NCBI GenBank assembly: GCA_014649575.1
Contig: BMTH01000008.1
Location: forward strand, 124,001-188,000
Direction: 5' to 3'
From: Streptomyces griseoincarnatus
GTDB lineage: Bacteria > Actinomycetota > Actinomycetes > Streptomycetales > Streptomycetaceae
Length of the DNA: 64,000 bases
Both the position numbers and the translations under genes were made by a program. Below are positions 24,758-33,644 of the stretch, piece after piece; within the stretch, counting starts at the first letter, position 1; each line of letters starts with the position of its first letter. The notes under the pieces are model-generated. The model was given only the letters and a program-made list of their open reading frames with translations, had not been told where the DNA came from and did not search any database.

Positions 24758-25315
24758 TCAGCCGTCCCCGGTCAGCATCTCGCTGGTGAGCGCCCAGCGT
24801 TCGTGGTCGCGCCAGGCGCCGTCGATGTAGAGCATCTTCGGTGAGAAGCCCTCCTTGCGGAAGCCGCAGGTGCGGGCGAGGGCGATCGAGGCGGCGTTGC
24901 CCGGCTGCACGTTGATCTCCAGCCGGTGCAGCCGCATCGGCCCGAAGGCGTAGCGCACGACGAGGTCCAGCGCCTCGCGCATCAGCCCGCGTCCGGCCGC
25001 GTGGGCGAAGGCGCCGTAGCCGAGGGCGCCGCAGAGGAAGCCGCCCTCGACGATGTTGTTGATGTTGACGAAGCCGGCGAGGGCGCCGTCCGCCTCCTTC
25101 TCGCAGACCAGGAACCCCGCCTTGGCGGGATCCTCGATCAGCCGCTGCGCGTAGGCGGCGTAGGCGGCCGGGGTGTCCGGCGGGAACAGCCAGGGGTGAT
25201 GCAGGTCCTTGCTCTCCCGGGCCCGCGCGGTGAACTCGGCGGCGTCGTCGTAGGTGAAGTGGCGCAGGCCCACGCGGCGGCCTGCGGCGAGGTATCGGGA
25301 AGCGGTGTGCGGCAC
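24758..25315 (-). CDS. GNAT acetyltransferase, RimJ/RimL type
   Basis: A 185-aa GNAT protein: RRVGLRHFTYDDAAEFTARARES (N-terminal), GFVNINNIVEGGFLCGALGYGAFAHAAGRGLMREAL (acetyl-CoA loop in RGLM) and LHRLEINVQPGNAASIALARTCGFRKEG (RimJ/RimL signature). The target is an N-terminal or small-molecule amine, unknown. The GTG at 25315 has TAGGGT six nt upstream and no Shine-Dalgarno, a strong leaderless configuration. Confidence 0.85.
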   Translation of the reverse strand: MPHTASRYLAAGRRVGLRHFTYDDAAEFTARARESKDLHHPWLFPPDTPAAYAAYAQRLIEDPAKAGFLVCEKEADGALAGFVNINNIVEGGFLCGALGYGAFAHAAGRGLMREALDLVVRYAFGPMRLHRLEINVQPGNAASIALARTCGFRKEGFSPKMLYIDGAWRDHERWALTSEMLTGDG

Positions 25316-25399
25316 CCTGTCACCCTACGGTGCCGGCGCGCGCCGGGCAGGGCGCCCTCGGCCCTGCCCGAAGCGTCCGACTTCAGCTCTGCGGCGCGC

Positions 25400-26341
25400 T
25401 CAGCTCAGCGCCGGTTCCTCCAGCGTCAGCGTCCCCGCGTCCGCGTCCAGTTCGGCCGCGGCCCCGAACGGCAGCGTGAGCGCGTCGTCGCAGTGCCCGA
25501 ACCCGAACTGCTCGGCCACCGGCACCCCGAGCCCGCCGAACCGGTCCACGAGCAGCGTCCTGACCTTCTCGTACGGGTCGCACTCCGCCCAGGAGCCCAG
25601 CAGCAGCCCGGCGACGCCGTCGAGCATCCCGGAGCGCAGCAGCTGGGTGAGGTAGCGGTCGAGGCGGTAGGTCTCCTCCCCCACGTCCTCCAGGCACAGC
25701 AGTCCGCCGCGCGCGGAGTCGCGGGTGTGCGGGGTGCCGATGCCGCCGGCGATCAGGGAGAGGCAGCCGCCGAGGGTCACCCCGCGGGCGCGTCCCGGGA
25801 CCAGCGCGGTGCCGTCGGAGCGGATCGTGCGCACCGACTCGGGGTCGAACAGGGTGGCGCGCAAGTGCTCCTGGGCCCGCGCGCTCTTGATGAAGTCGGC
25901 GCCCGCGGCCATCGGCCCGTGCAGGGTGACCAGGCCGAGCCGCACCGCGAACGCCTCGTGCAGCGTGGTGATGTCGCTGAACCCGACGAAGGCCTTCGGC
26001 CCCGCCGCCCGCATCGCCTCCCAGTCGAGGGCGTCGGCCATGCGCTGCGCGCCGTAGCCGCCGCGGGCGCAGATCACCGCGTCGACGGCCGGGTCGCACC
26101 AGGCGTTCTGCAGGTCGGCGGCGCGGTCGGCGTCGCTGCCGGCGAGGTAGTCCAGCTCGCCGTGCCGGTCGAGGACGTGCGGGGCGGCCACGGGGTCGAG
26201 ACCCCAGCCGCGCAGCACGTCGAGCCCGGCCGCGAGCCGCTCTTCGGGGATGGGGCCGCTGGGCGCGACCACGGCCACCCGGGCGCCGGGGGCCAGGCGG
26301 GGCGGGCGCCGCAGCGGCGTCAGCGAGGTGGGCGCGCTCAC
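25400..26341 (-). CDS. S66 family LD-carboxypeptidase
   Basis: A 313-aa S66 peptidase (LdcA/MccF-like): VAVVAPSGPIPEERL at the start, ARGGYGAQRM, then GFSDITTLHEA with the nucleophile Ser (about 115). The C-terminal LLCLEDVGEETYRLDR supplies the Glu and GFGHCDDALTLPFG the His. LD-carboxypeptidases cut the terminal D-Ala from murein tetrapeptides; MccF-type members cut acyl-sulfamoyl peptides. The GTG start overlaps the S9 peptidase stop by 4 nt. It is the last gene of a four-peptidase operon. Confidence 0.88.
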   Translation of the reverse strand: MSAPTSLTPLRRPPRLAPGARVAVVAPSGPIPEERLAAGLDVLRGWGLDPVAAPHVLDRHGELDYLAGSDADRAADLQNAWCDPAVDAVICARGGYGAQRMADALDWEAMRAAGPKAFVGFSDITTLHEAFAVRLGLVTLHGPMAAGADFIKSARAQEHLRATLFDPESVRTIRSDGTALVPGRARGVTLGGCLSLIAGGIGTPHTRDSARGGLLCLEDVGEETYRLDRYLTQLLRSGMLDGVAGLLLGSWAECDPYEKVRTLLVDRFGGLGVPVAEQFGFGHCDDALTLPFGAAAELDADAGTLTLEEPALS

Positions 26342-28290
26342 GGCGTCAGCTCCAGGGCGGGGATGCCGCGCGTCTTCAGCCCGAACGCCTGCGCGTACAG
26401 GGACAGCTCGGCCTCCAGGGCGCGCACCATGGTGTCCGCGCGGCGGAAGCCGTGGCCCTCGCCCTCGAAGGTGATGTAGGCGTGCGGGACGCCCCGGCCG
26501 GCCAGCCGGGCGAGGAACCGCTCGCACTGCACGGGCGGGCAGATGACGTCGTCCAGCCCTTGGAGCAGCAGGAACGGTGCGCTCAGCCGGTCGGCGTGGG
26601 TGACGGGCGAGCGCTCCTCGTACCGCTCCGGCACCTCGGCGCGCGGCCCGATCAGCGTCTCCAGGTACTGCGACTCGAAATCGTGCGTCTCCCCGGTGCC
26701 CCAGCCGGTGAGGTCGAGCACCGGGTAGATGATCGTGCCGCAGGCGTAGACGTCGGTGGTGGTGAGGGAGGCGGCGGTGGTCCAGCCGCCGGCGCTGCCG
26801 CCGCGGACGGCGAGCCGGGCCGGGTCGGCGACGCCCTCCTCGGCGAGGGCCCGGGCGACGGCGGCGCAGTCCTCGACGTCGACCACGCCCCACTCGCCGC
26901 GCAGCCGGTTGCGGTACTCGCGGCCGTACCCGGTGGAGCCGCCGTAGTTGACCTCGGCGACGCCGATGCCGCGCGAGGTGAAGTAGGCGATCTCCAGGTC
27001 GAGAACCAGCGGGAAGCGGCCGGTGGGTCCGCCGTGCGCCCAGATGACGTACGGGGGCAGCTCGCCGGCGGGGCCGGTGCGGTCGGGGCTGCGCGGCGGG
27101 TACACCTGGGCGTGGATCTCCCGGCCGTCGGGTCCGGTGAAGGTGCGGACCTCGGGCTCGGGGTAGAAGGCGGGGTCCACGGCGTCACGGTGGGCGGCGC
27201 CGATCACACGGGCCCGGCCGGTGCGGGTGTCCAGCTCCACGACCTCGTAGGAGCTGTGCGGGCTCGCCCCGACGGCGACGACCCGCTCGCCGAGCGCGGC
27301 GAGGGTGGGGCCGAACTCGCTCCAGGGTCCCGCGGCGTCGACGACCTCGCAGGTCTCCGGGTCGAGCACGGCGAGCCGCTGGGCGCCCTTGCCGTGCAGG
27401 ACGGCGATCAGTCCGCCGTCCAGCGGGGCGAACCAGCGCTGGCCCAGCTTCCACAGCGGCCCGGCGAACTCCTCGGGGCGCGGGCAGACGGGCTCGCCGT
27501 CCCGGTAGAGGTTCCACCAGCCCGTGCGGTCGCTGGCGTAGAGCAGACGGTTGTCGTGGGTCCAGTCGGCCTGCGGGACGGACTCCTCGGGCCCTCCGGC
27601 GACGGCGCGGGCGCCGGTCAGGGTGCCGTCCGCGGCGACGTCGGCGACGACCAGCTCGGTGCCGTCCCACGGCATACGGGGGTGGTCCCAGCCGATCCAG
27701 GCGGCGCGCGTCCCGTCGGGCGAGAGCCGAGGTCCGGTGACGAACCGATGCCGCTCTCCGGTCAGCTCCCTGACCGCGCCCCGGTCCTCGGCGGCGGACC
27801 CGTCGAGGGGGACGGCGGCGAGCACCCGGCGCACGTCGCTCGGGCCGTCGCCGGTGAACTCCTCCAGGACGCACCACACCTCGCCGCGCTCCGGCAGCAC
27901 GACGGGCTCGGCCCAGCGCAGCCCGGGACCGACCGTCGACACCGGGGTGAGCGGGGCCGGTTCGGCGCCCGGCTGCCAGCGGTAGAGGCGCTGGTCGGGG
28001 AAGTGCGCGAACACCACGAGCGGCACGCCGTCGCAGACGGCGCCGGCCCAGGGGTGGCCGCCGTACTCGATGACGCGGCTGCGGACGTTCCACGGCGCGG
28101 GCAGGACGGACTCCTCGGTGCCGTCCGCGTGGCGCCGCACCAGGGTGCGGCGGCCCGCCTCGGCGGGCCGGGGCTCGGTCCACCACACCTCGTCCCCGAC
28201 GAAGCCCACGTACTCGGGGCTGCCGTCGTGGGCCGCGGCCATGGCCGCGTCGACGGGCGAGGGCCACTCGCCGTACGCCTGGGTCTGCAC
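26338..28290 (-). CDS. S9 family prolyl-oligopeptidase-type peptidase
   Basis: A 650-aa serine peptidase: N-terminal beta-propeller (residues 1-390, WTHDNRLLYASDRTGWWNLYR) and C-terminal alpha/beta hydrolase domain. Nucleophile GGSAGGW, charge-relay Asp in GLDDVICP and His in GEGHGF are all present. It resembles acylaminoacyl-peptidase/dipeptidyl-peptidase IV-like enzymes and lacks a signal peptide, so it works in the cytosol. The GTG at 28290 (GGGGGAG just upstream, product starting MQTQAYGEWPSP) is preferred; GTGs at 28302 and 28311 are alternatives, the latter overlapping the M20 stop. Confidence 0.88.
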   Translation of the reverse strand: MQTQAYGEWPSPVDAAMAAAHDGSPEYVGFVGDEVWWTEPRPAEAGRRTLVRRHADGTEESVLPAPWNVRSRVIEYGGHPWAGAVCDGVPLVVFAHFPDQRLYRWQPGAEPAPLTPVSTVGPGLRWAEPVVLPERGEVWCVLEEFTGDGPSDVRRVLAAVPLDGSAAEDRGAVRELTGERHRFVTGPRLSPDGTRAAWIGWDHPRMPWDGTELVVADVAADGTLTGARAVAGGPEESVPQADWTHDNRLLYASDRTGWWNLYRDGEPVCPRPEEFAGPLWKLGQRWFAPLDGGLIAVLHGKGAQRLAVLDPETCEVVDAAGPWSEFGPTLAALGERVVAVGASPHSSYEVVELDTRTGRARVIGAAHRDAVDPAFYPEPEVRTFTGPDGREIHAQVYPPRSPDRTGPAGELPPYVIWAHGGPTGRFPLVLDLEIAYFTSRGIGVAEVNYGGSTGYGREYRNRLRGEWGVVDVEDCAAVARALAEEGVADPARLAVRGGSAGGWTTAASLTTTDVYACGTIIYPVLDLTGWGTGETHDFESQYLETLIGPRAEVPERYEERSPVTHADRLSAPFLLLQGLDDVICPPVQCERFLARLAGRGVPHAYITFEGEGHGFRRADTMVRALEAELSLYAQAFGLKTRGIPALELTP

Positions 28291-28307
28291 TGTCTCCCCC
28301 ACTCGCC

Positions 28308-29612
28308 TCACGCCGACCGCAGGAACCGGTCGAGCACCTGGACACCGAACTGGAGTGCCTCGACCGGCACGCGCTCGTCCACGCCGTGGAAGAGGGCCTG
28401 GTAGTCGAAGCCCTCGGGCAGCTTCAGCGGCGCGAAGCCGTACCCGGTGATGCCGAGCCGGGCGAACTGCTTGGCGTCCGTGCCGCCGGACATGCAGTAC
28501 GGCACGGTGTGCGCCTCGGGTGCGAACGCCCGCACGGCCTCGCGCATCGCGGCGAACGTCGGGGAGTCCACCGGCGCCTGGAGGGCGATCTCGCGGTGGG
28601 CGAACTCCCAGTCGACGTCGGGGCCGGTGAGCCGGTCCATGGTGGCCCGGAACTCGTCCTCGGCGTCCGGCAGGAACCGCCCGTCGACGTGCGCGACGGC
28701 CTCGCCGGGGATCACGTTGACCTTGTAGCCGGCGTCGAGCATCGTCGGGTTGCTGCTGTTGCGGACGGTGGCCTCGACGAGCTTGGCCGCCCCGCCGAGC
28801 TTGTCCAGCAGGGCGTCCACGTCGGACAGGTCGGTCTCGATGCCGTACACGGCGGCGATCTCGGTCAGCGCGGCGTGCACCGTCGGGGTGAGCCGCAGCG
28901 GCCACTCGTGCTCGCCGATGCGGGTGATGGCGGCGGCGAGGCTGGTGACCGCGTTCTCCCGGTTGACCTTGGAGCCGTGTCCGGCGCGGCCTCGGGCGGT
29001 GAGCCGCATCCAGCCGGTGCCGCGCTCGCCGGCCCCGATCGGGTAGAACTGCCGGCCCTGTCCGTCGTGGAAGGTGTACGCGCCGGACTCGCTGACGCCC
29101 TCGGTGCAGCCCTCGAAGAGGTGCGGGTGCCGGTCGGCGAGGAAGCCCGCGCCGTCCGCGGCGCTGTCCTCCTCGTCCGCGGTGAACGCGATGACGACGT
29201 CCCGGCGGGGACGCACGCCCTCGCGCGCCCAGGAGCGCACCACGGACAGGATCATCGCGTCCATGTTCTTCATGTCGACGGCACCGCGTCCCCATACGAC
29301 GCCGTCGCGGATCTCCCCGGAGAAGGGGTGCACGCTCCAGTCCGCGGGCTCGGCCGGGACGACGTCCAGGTGGCCGTGGAGCAGCAGCGCGTCGGCCGAC
29401 GGGTCGGTGCCCTCCAGCCGCGCCACGACGTTGGTCCGGCCCGGGGTGCGCTCCAGCATGACCGGCTCCAGGCCGGCCTCGGCGAGCCGCGCCGCCGCGT
29501 ACTCGGCGGCGGGACGCTCCTGGCAGTCGCCCCCGCCCCGGTTCGTCGTGTCGATCCTGATGAGGTCGGACGTGAAGGTCACGACCTCGTCCAGGGCGAG
29601 CTGGTCAGCCAT
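28308..29612 (-). CDS. M20/M25/M40 family metallopeptidase
   Basis: A 434-aa M20 enzyme: zinc ligands in LLLHGHLDVVP and GRGAVDMKN, catalytic Glu pair in FTADEEDSAADGA, and dimerisation domain with GRAGHGSKVNRENAV. The last zinc His is in ALFHGVDERVP. This group includes di-/tripeptide hydrolases and ArgE/DapE-like deacylases; the peptide substrate is inferred from the operon. The ATG overlaps the M55 peptidase gene by 8 nt. Confidence 0.9.
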   Translation of the reverse strand: MADQLALDEVVTFTSDLIRIDTTNRGGGDCQERPAAEYAAARLAEAGLEPVMLERTPGRTNVVARLEGTDPSADALLLHGHLDVVPAEPADWSVHPFSGEIRDGVVWGRGAVDMKNMDAMILSVVRSWAREGVRPRRDVVIAFTADEEDSAADGAGFLADRHPHLFEGCTEGVSESGAYTFHDGQGRQFYPIGAGERGTGWMRLTARGRAGHGSKVNRENAVTSLAAAITRIGEHEWPLRLTPTVHAALTEIAAVYGIETDLSDVDALLDKLGGAAKLVEATVRNSSNPTMLDAGYKVNVIPGEAVAHVDGRFLPDAEDEFRATMDRLTGPDVDWEFAHREIALQAPVDSPTFAAMREAVRAFAPEAHTVPYCMSGGTDAKQFARLGITGYGFAPLKLPEGFDYQALFHGVDERVPVEALQFGVQVLDRFLRSA

Positions 29613-30438
29613 ACTGCTCCTCCACCGCGGCCGAGGCGATCGTGGTGACCGCCTTGAAGGTGCGGATTGCGTCGTACATGGTCTCGCTGCTGTAGATCAC
29701 CTTGCGCTCGCCGCCCCGGGTCACGCCCGGCACGACGGTGACGGCCCCGGCCAGGTGCTCGGCGTCGAACTCCACCGCCACGGTGAAGGGCCCGCCTCGG
29801 ACCGGTTCGTGGCGGACCGCGAGCGTGGCCGCCTCCTTGGCCGCCGCCTGGATGTCCGCGGCCGTCCGGGAAGGGGTGCGGCACACGGCGGCGTACCGCG
29901 ACACGTGGTCCTTCACGGCGACCTTCCGTGCCTCGGGCGCGTAGCCCAGGGCGTCCTCGCAGGCCACGTCGTCGCCGGTGACGAGGATCACCGGGACTCC
30001 GTACTCGGCGGCCACGTGGGCGTTGAGCAGGCCCTCGCTGGCGCGCACGTCGTTGAGCCACACGCCGGTGACGGAGTTGGCGAGGAAGGTGTGCGCGAGG
30101 ACGCCCTCCATGCCGGCGCCCGCGTGGTACCCCACGAAGGCGATGCCGTCGACGTCGCCGCGCTGGACGCCCTCCACCATGGACAGGTCCTTGTGCCGCC
30201 CGGTGAGCATCTCGGCACGCTCGTCGAGCCGCTCCAGCAGCAGGTTGCGCATGGTCCAGTGGGCCTCGTTGATCAGCACCTCGTCGGCGCCGCCGTCGAA
30301 GAAGCCGCGCACGGCGGCGTCCACGTCGGAGGTGAACATGGACCGGCACCGCTCCCACTGGGGCGTCCCCGGCAGGACGTCGGCCGGCCAGGTGACACCG
30401 GTGGCGCCCTCCATGTCGGCGCTGATGAGGATCTTCAT
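29605..30438 (-). CDS. M55 family D-aminopeptidase (DppA-like)
   Basis: A 277-aa DppA-type zinc D-aminopeptidase. The metal residues are in KILISADMEGATGV (DxE). VLINEAHWTMRNLLLE, GIAFVGYHAGAG and EYGVPVILVTGDDVACEDA match the family. DppA acts on D-Ala-D-Ala-type peptides released from cell-wall turnover. First gene of the peptidase operon (M55-M20-S9-S66). TAGCGT lies 7 nt before the ATG and there is no Shine-Dalgarno, so a leaderless start is likely. Confidence 0.88.
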   Translation of the reverse strand: MKILISADMEGATGVTWPADVLPGTPQWERCRSMFTSDVDAAVRGFFDGGADEVLINEAHWTMRNLLLERLDERAEMLTGRHKDLSMVEGVQRGDVDGIAFVGYHAGAGMEGVLAHTFLANSVTGVWLNDVRASEGLLNAHVAAEYGVPVILVTGDDVACEDALGYAPEARKVAVKDHVSRYAAVCRTPSRTAADIQAAAKEAATLAVRHEPVRGGPFTVAVEFDAEHLAGAVTVVPGVTRGGERKVIYSSETMYDAIRTFKAVTTIASAAVEEQYG

Positions 30439-30478
30439 GGCGCACACGCTACGTCGTCCCGCATCGCTCCGGCCACCC

Positions 30479-30487
30479 TGTGGATAA
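30479..30487 (-). promoter_or_regulatory. Isolated DnaA-box-like nonamer
   Basis: On the minus strand the sequence TTATCCACA matches the general DnaA box (TTATNCACA) exactly. It lies in the 175-bp divergent gap between the M55 gene and the SDR gene. A single box of 9 bp may occur by chance, though such A/T-rich nonamers are rare at this GC content. Confidence 0.3.
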
Positions 30488-30613
30488 CTCTCACCGGTCC
30501 AGACCACTGGCGCCTCGCGTGCGCCTCGGCCCGCACCGCCCGACCTGCGTGGATGCCCGGCCGGGCCTACGGTGAACGGGACGAGCGCCCGCCACGGAGC
30601 ACAGGAGCGTCGC

Positions 30614-31507
30614 ATGCCGCGGACCCGGAACCCGCTGGACGGAAGGACCGCCGTCGTCACCGGCGCGGCCCGCGGCCTGGGCGCGGCGATGGCCCGCGAG
30701 CTGTCCTCGCGCGGCATGAAAGTGGCACTGCTCGGGCGGGAGGAGCGGACGCTGCGGCAGGTGCGGGACGAGCTGCCCGGCGAGGGCGGCTGCTGGGAGG
30801 TCGACGTCACGGACGACGAAGGCCTCGCGGAGACCGGCGCGGACATCCGGGCGCGTCTCGGGCCGCCGTCGGTCGTGGTCGCCAACGCGGGGGTCGCCGA
30901 GGGCGGGCCGTTCGCCGGGTCCGACCCGGCGGTGTGGCGGCGGGTGATCGAGGTGAACCTGATCGGCAGCGCGGCCACCGCCCGCACGTTCATCGGTGAT
31001 CTGACCGCGACCGGCGGCTGTTTCCTCCAGGTGGCGTCGCTGGCGTCGATCGGCTCGGCGCCGATGATGAGCGCGTACTGCGCGTCTAAGGCGGGCGTCG
31101 AGTCGTTCGCGCACTCCCTGCGGGCGGAGATGGCGCACCGTCATGTGGCCGTGTGCATCGCGTACATCAACTGGACGGACACCGACATGATCCGCGGCGT
31201 GGACGAGCACGCGGTGCTGCGCGAGCTGCGCGGTCACATGCCGCCGCCCGCGCGGAAGGTGTACCCGGTGGAGCATGTGGCGCGGCGGCTGGTGGACGCG
31301 GTGGAACGGCGCCGTCCGTCGGTGTACGTGCCCGGGTGGCTGCGCGCGACACAGCTGGTGCGGGGGGCGATGCCGCCGGTGGTGACGGCGCTGTCCCGGC
31401 GTGAACTGCCGCGGCTGGCCGCCGCCGAGCCGTTCGAGGCGACCGGGCTGCTGGGCGCCGGCGGTCTCGCGGACCAGGCCGCCGCCCGGAGCCGCCGGAC
31501 CTCCTGA
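30614..31507 (+). CDS. Short-chain dehydrogenase/reductase (SDR)
   Basis: A 297-aa classical SDR: TAVVTGAARGLGAAMAREL (TGxxxGxG cofactor motif, residues 14-20), VVANAG, and the catalytic VASLASIGSAPMMSAYCASKAGVE with Ser/Tyr/Lys. The C-terminal part (residues 235-297) is longer than typical and is hydrophobic/basic, as in CMR1-type fatty acyl/membrane-associated SDRs. Substrate unknown. AGGAG precedes the ATG at 30614. It is divergent from the peptidase operon. Confidence 0.85.
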   Translation: MPRTRNPLDGRTAVVTGAARGLGAAMARELSSRGMKVALLGREERTLRQVRDELPGEGGCWEVDVTDDEGLAETGADIRARLGPPSVVVANAGVAEGGPFAGSDPAVWRRVIEVNLIGSAATARTFIGDLTATGGCFLQVASLASIGSAPMMSAYCASKAGVESFAHSLRAEMAHRHVAVCIAYINWTDTDMIRGVDEHAVLRELRGHMPPPARKVYPVEHVARRLVDAVERRRPSVYVPGWLRATQLVRGAMPPVVTALSRRELPRLAAAEPFEATGLLGAGGLADQAAARSRRTS

Positions 31508-31593
31508 CCGGCGCGCACCTCCGCGCCCCTTGCCCTCCTCGCACCGCAACGACGTGTGTAGACACCACGGTTGAACGATGTCACGTGTGTGCG

Positions 31594-31608
31594 GGCCACA
31601 TTGTGGCC
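31594..31608. promoter_or_regulatory. Palindrome upstream of the ABC importer operon
   Basis: A perfect 6-bp inverted repeat, GGCCAC-ATT-GTGGCC, lies 109 bp before the substrate-binding protein gene. TTGTGG inside the right arm could serve as a weak -35. It is a candidate operator for the importer operon; no cognate regulator is adjacent. Confidence 0.4.
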
Positions 31609-31716
31609 GGATCTGAGCGGGATCACACTGCCGGGTACCGCTCAGCGCACAGTGATCACCCGTGACGGATCGTGCCGCTGGCGTCGTCCGCCGTCGCACC
31701 GAGGAGCCGTTCGGTC

Positions 31717-32901
31717 ATGCGTAGACCCCTTTTCCTGTCCGCCGCCGTGGCCCTGCTCGCCACCGCCTTCACCGCCGGCTGCTCCAGCCCCGGCAGCAGC
31801 ACCGCCTCCGGCGCCGAGGAGGTGAAGGTCGCCCTCATCACCTCCACCAGCGGCCCGCTGGCCTCGTACGGCGAGCAGTACCTGCGCGGTTTCGAGGCCG
31901 GCCTCGACCACGCGACCGACGGCACCGGCGCCGTCGACGGCGTGGAGATCACCGTGCTCAAGGACGACGACGGCGGCGACCCGGCCAAGGGCGTCTCCCT
32001 GGCCAAGAAGCGCATCGGGCAGGGGGTGCCGATCATCGCGGGCTCCGCCGTCTCCGGCGTGGCCACGCAGATCGCACCCGTCGCGGCGCAGAACAAGACC
32101 CTCTACATCAGCGGGCCCGCCGCCACCGACGCGCTGACCGGCGTCAACCGCTACACCTTCCGCTCCGGCCGCCAGACCTACCAGGACGTGCTGACCGCGA
32201 AGAACATCCTGGGCGGCTCGAAGGGCAAGAAGGTCGTCGTGCTGGCCCAGGACAACGCCTTCGGCCAGGCCAACGCCGCCGCGGTGAAGTCCGTGCTCGG
32301 CACCGGCGGCACCACCGTGGGCGAGGTGCTGGCGCCGCCCGCCGCCACCGATCTGACCCCGGTGGCGAGCAAGGTGAAGGCGGCCCGGCCGGACATGGTG
32401 TTCGTCGCCTGGGCCGGGGACACCGCCCAGTCGATGTGGTCCACCCTCGACCAGCAGGGCGTCCTGGACGCCGCCACCGTCGTCACCGGGCTGGACAGCA
32501 GGGCGAGTTACCCGGTCTTCGGCAAGGCGCGGGAGAAGGTCACGCTGCTGGCGCACTACGTGCCCGGCGCCGCGGACACCCCGGAGGCGGAGGCGATGCG
32601 GACCTACTTCAAGGCGAAGAAGTGGGAGGAGGACCTGTTCACCCCGGACGGGTTCAACGCGGCGCAGATGGTCGTCGAGGCGGTCCGGGCGGGCGGCGCG
32701 AAGGGCGACACGGACGCCATGGTGAAGGCGCTCGAGGGCCTCTCGTTCTCCGGTGTGAAGGGGCCGAACACCGTGCGGGCCGCCGACCACGCGCTGCTCC
32801 AGCCCACGTTCCAGGCGCAGTTCACCGGCGAGGGCGCGCCGCGGGTGGCGCGGACCTTCCCCGCCGATCAGGTCGCCCCCGCCGAGACGAGGATCGGCTG
32901 A
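31717..32901 (+). CDS. Substrate-binding lipoprotein of a branched-chain-amino-acid-type ABC importer
   Basis: A 394-aa type I periplasmic-binding fold (LivJ/LivK family). Lipoprotein signal peptide with lipobox TAGC at Cys22, so anchored outside the membrane. The mature chain has VKVALITSTSGPLASYGEQYLRGFEAGLD, the N-terminal motif of the family, and FRSGRQTYQDV and VVVLAQDNAFGQANA. The ligand may be an amino acid, amide or aromatic acid. GAGGAG upstream of the ATG. First gene of a six-gene operon through 37258. Confidence 0.9.
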   Translation: MRRPLFLSAAVALLATAFTAGCSSPGSSTASGAEEVKVALITSTSGPLASYGEQYLRGFEAGLDHATDGTGAVDGVEITVLKDDDGGDPAKGVSLAKKRIGQGVPIIAGSAVSGVATQIAPVAAQNKTLYISGPAATDALTGVNRYTFRSGRQTYQDVLTAKNILGGSKGKKVVVLAQDNAFGQANAAAVKSVLGTGGTTVGEVLAPPAATDLTPVASKVKAARPDMVFVAWAGDTAQSMWSTLDQQGVLDAATVVTGLDSRASYPVFGKAREKVTLLAHYVPGAADTPEAEAMRTYFKAKKWEEDLFTPDGFNAAQMVVEAVRAGGAKGDTDAMVKALEGLSFSGVKGPNTVRAADHALLQPTFQAQFTGEGAPRVARTFPADQVAPAETRIG

Positions 32902-32903
32902 GC

Positions 32904-33644
32904 ATGACGTCCGTACTGCAACTGGACCGGCTGTGCTGGTCGGTGGGGGGCGCCGACATCATCGACGGGGTGTCGCTCGCCGTGCGCGAGGGCGAACTCC
33001 TCGCCGTGATCGGCCCCAACGGGGCGGGCAAGACCTCCCTGTTCAACCTGATCACCGGGCTGACCCGGCCGACCGGCGGCGCCGTCCTGCTCGACGGTCA
33101 CGACATCACCGCCCTGCCCCCGCACCGCCGGGTCCGCCGGGGCATCGGGCGGACCTTCCAGTCGTCCTCGGTGTTCCCGACGATGACGGTCGCCGAGCAC
33201 GTCGACCTGGCCGCCCGGTCCGCCGGGGTGCGCCGGGTCGGCGCGGCGGACGTCACCGGAGTGCTGGAGCGGGTCCGGCTGGCGCACCGCGCGGACGATC
33301 TCGCGGCCGGCCTGTCGCACGGCGACAAGCGCAAGCTGGAGCTGGCGATGCTGCTCGCGCCCACCCTCGGCGCGGGCACGGCCGGGGCGCGGCTGATGCT
33401 GCTGGACGAGCCGATGGCCGGCGTGGCCTCGGAGGAGACCGCCGAACTCACCGACCTCATCAGGTCGTTGCACCGCGACGAGGGCCGCACGGTGCTGCTG
33501 GTCGAGCACCACATGGACGTGGTGCTCGGCCTCGCCGACCGGGTCGCCGTGATGCACCACGGGCGGCTGCTCGCCGCCGCGAGCCCCGCCGAGGTGATGG
33601 CGGACGCCACCGTCCAGCAGGCCTATCTGGGAGACGAGCTGTGA
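32904..33644 (+). CDS. livG: ABC importer ATP-binding subunit (LivG-like)
   Basis: A 246-aa ATPase: Walker A GPNGAGKTSLF (about 37-47), Q-loop TFQSSSVFP, Walker B LMLLDEPMAGVAS and switch His in VEHHMDVV. The signature is LSHGDKRKLEL instead of the usual LSYGQQRRLE, an unusual variant that keeps Leu-Ser and Gly. It starts 2 bp after the binding-protein stop. Confidence 0.88.
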   Translation: MTSVLQLDRLCWSVGGADIIDGVSLAVREGELLAVIGPNGAGKTSLFNLITGLTRPTGGAVLLDGHDITALPPHRRVRRGIGRTFQSSSVFPTMTVAEHVDLAARSAGVRRVGAADVTGVLERVRLAHRADDLAAGLSHGDKRKLELAMLLAPTLGAGTAGARLMLLDEPMAGVASEETAELTDLIRSLHRDEGRTVLLVEHHMDVVLGLADRVAVMHHGRLLAAASPAEVMADATVQQAYLGDEL

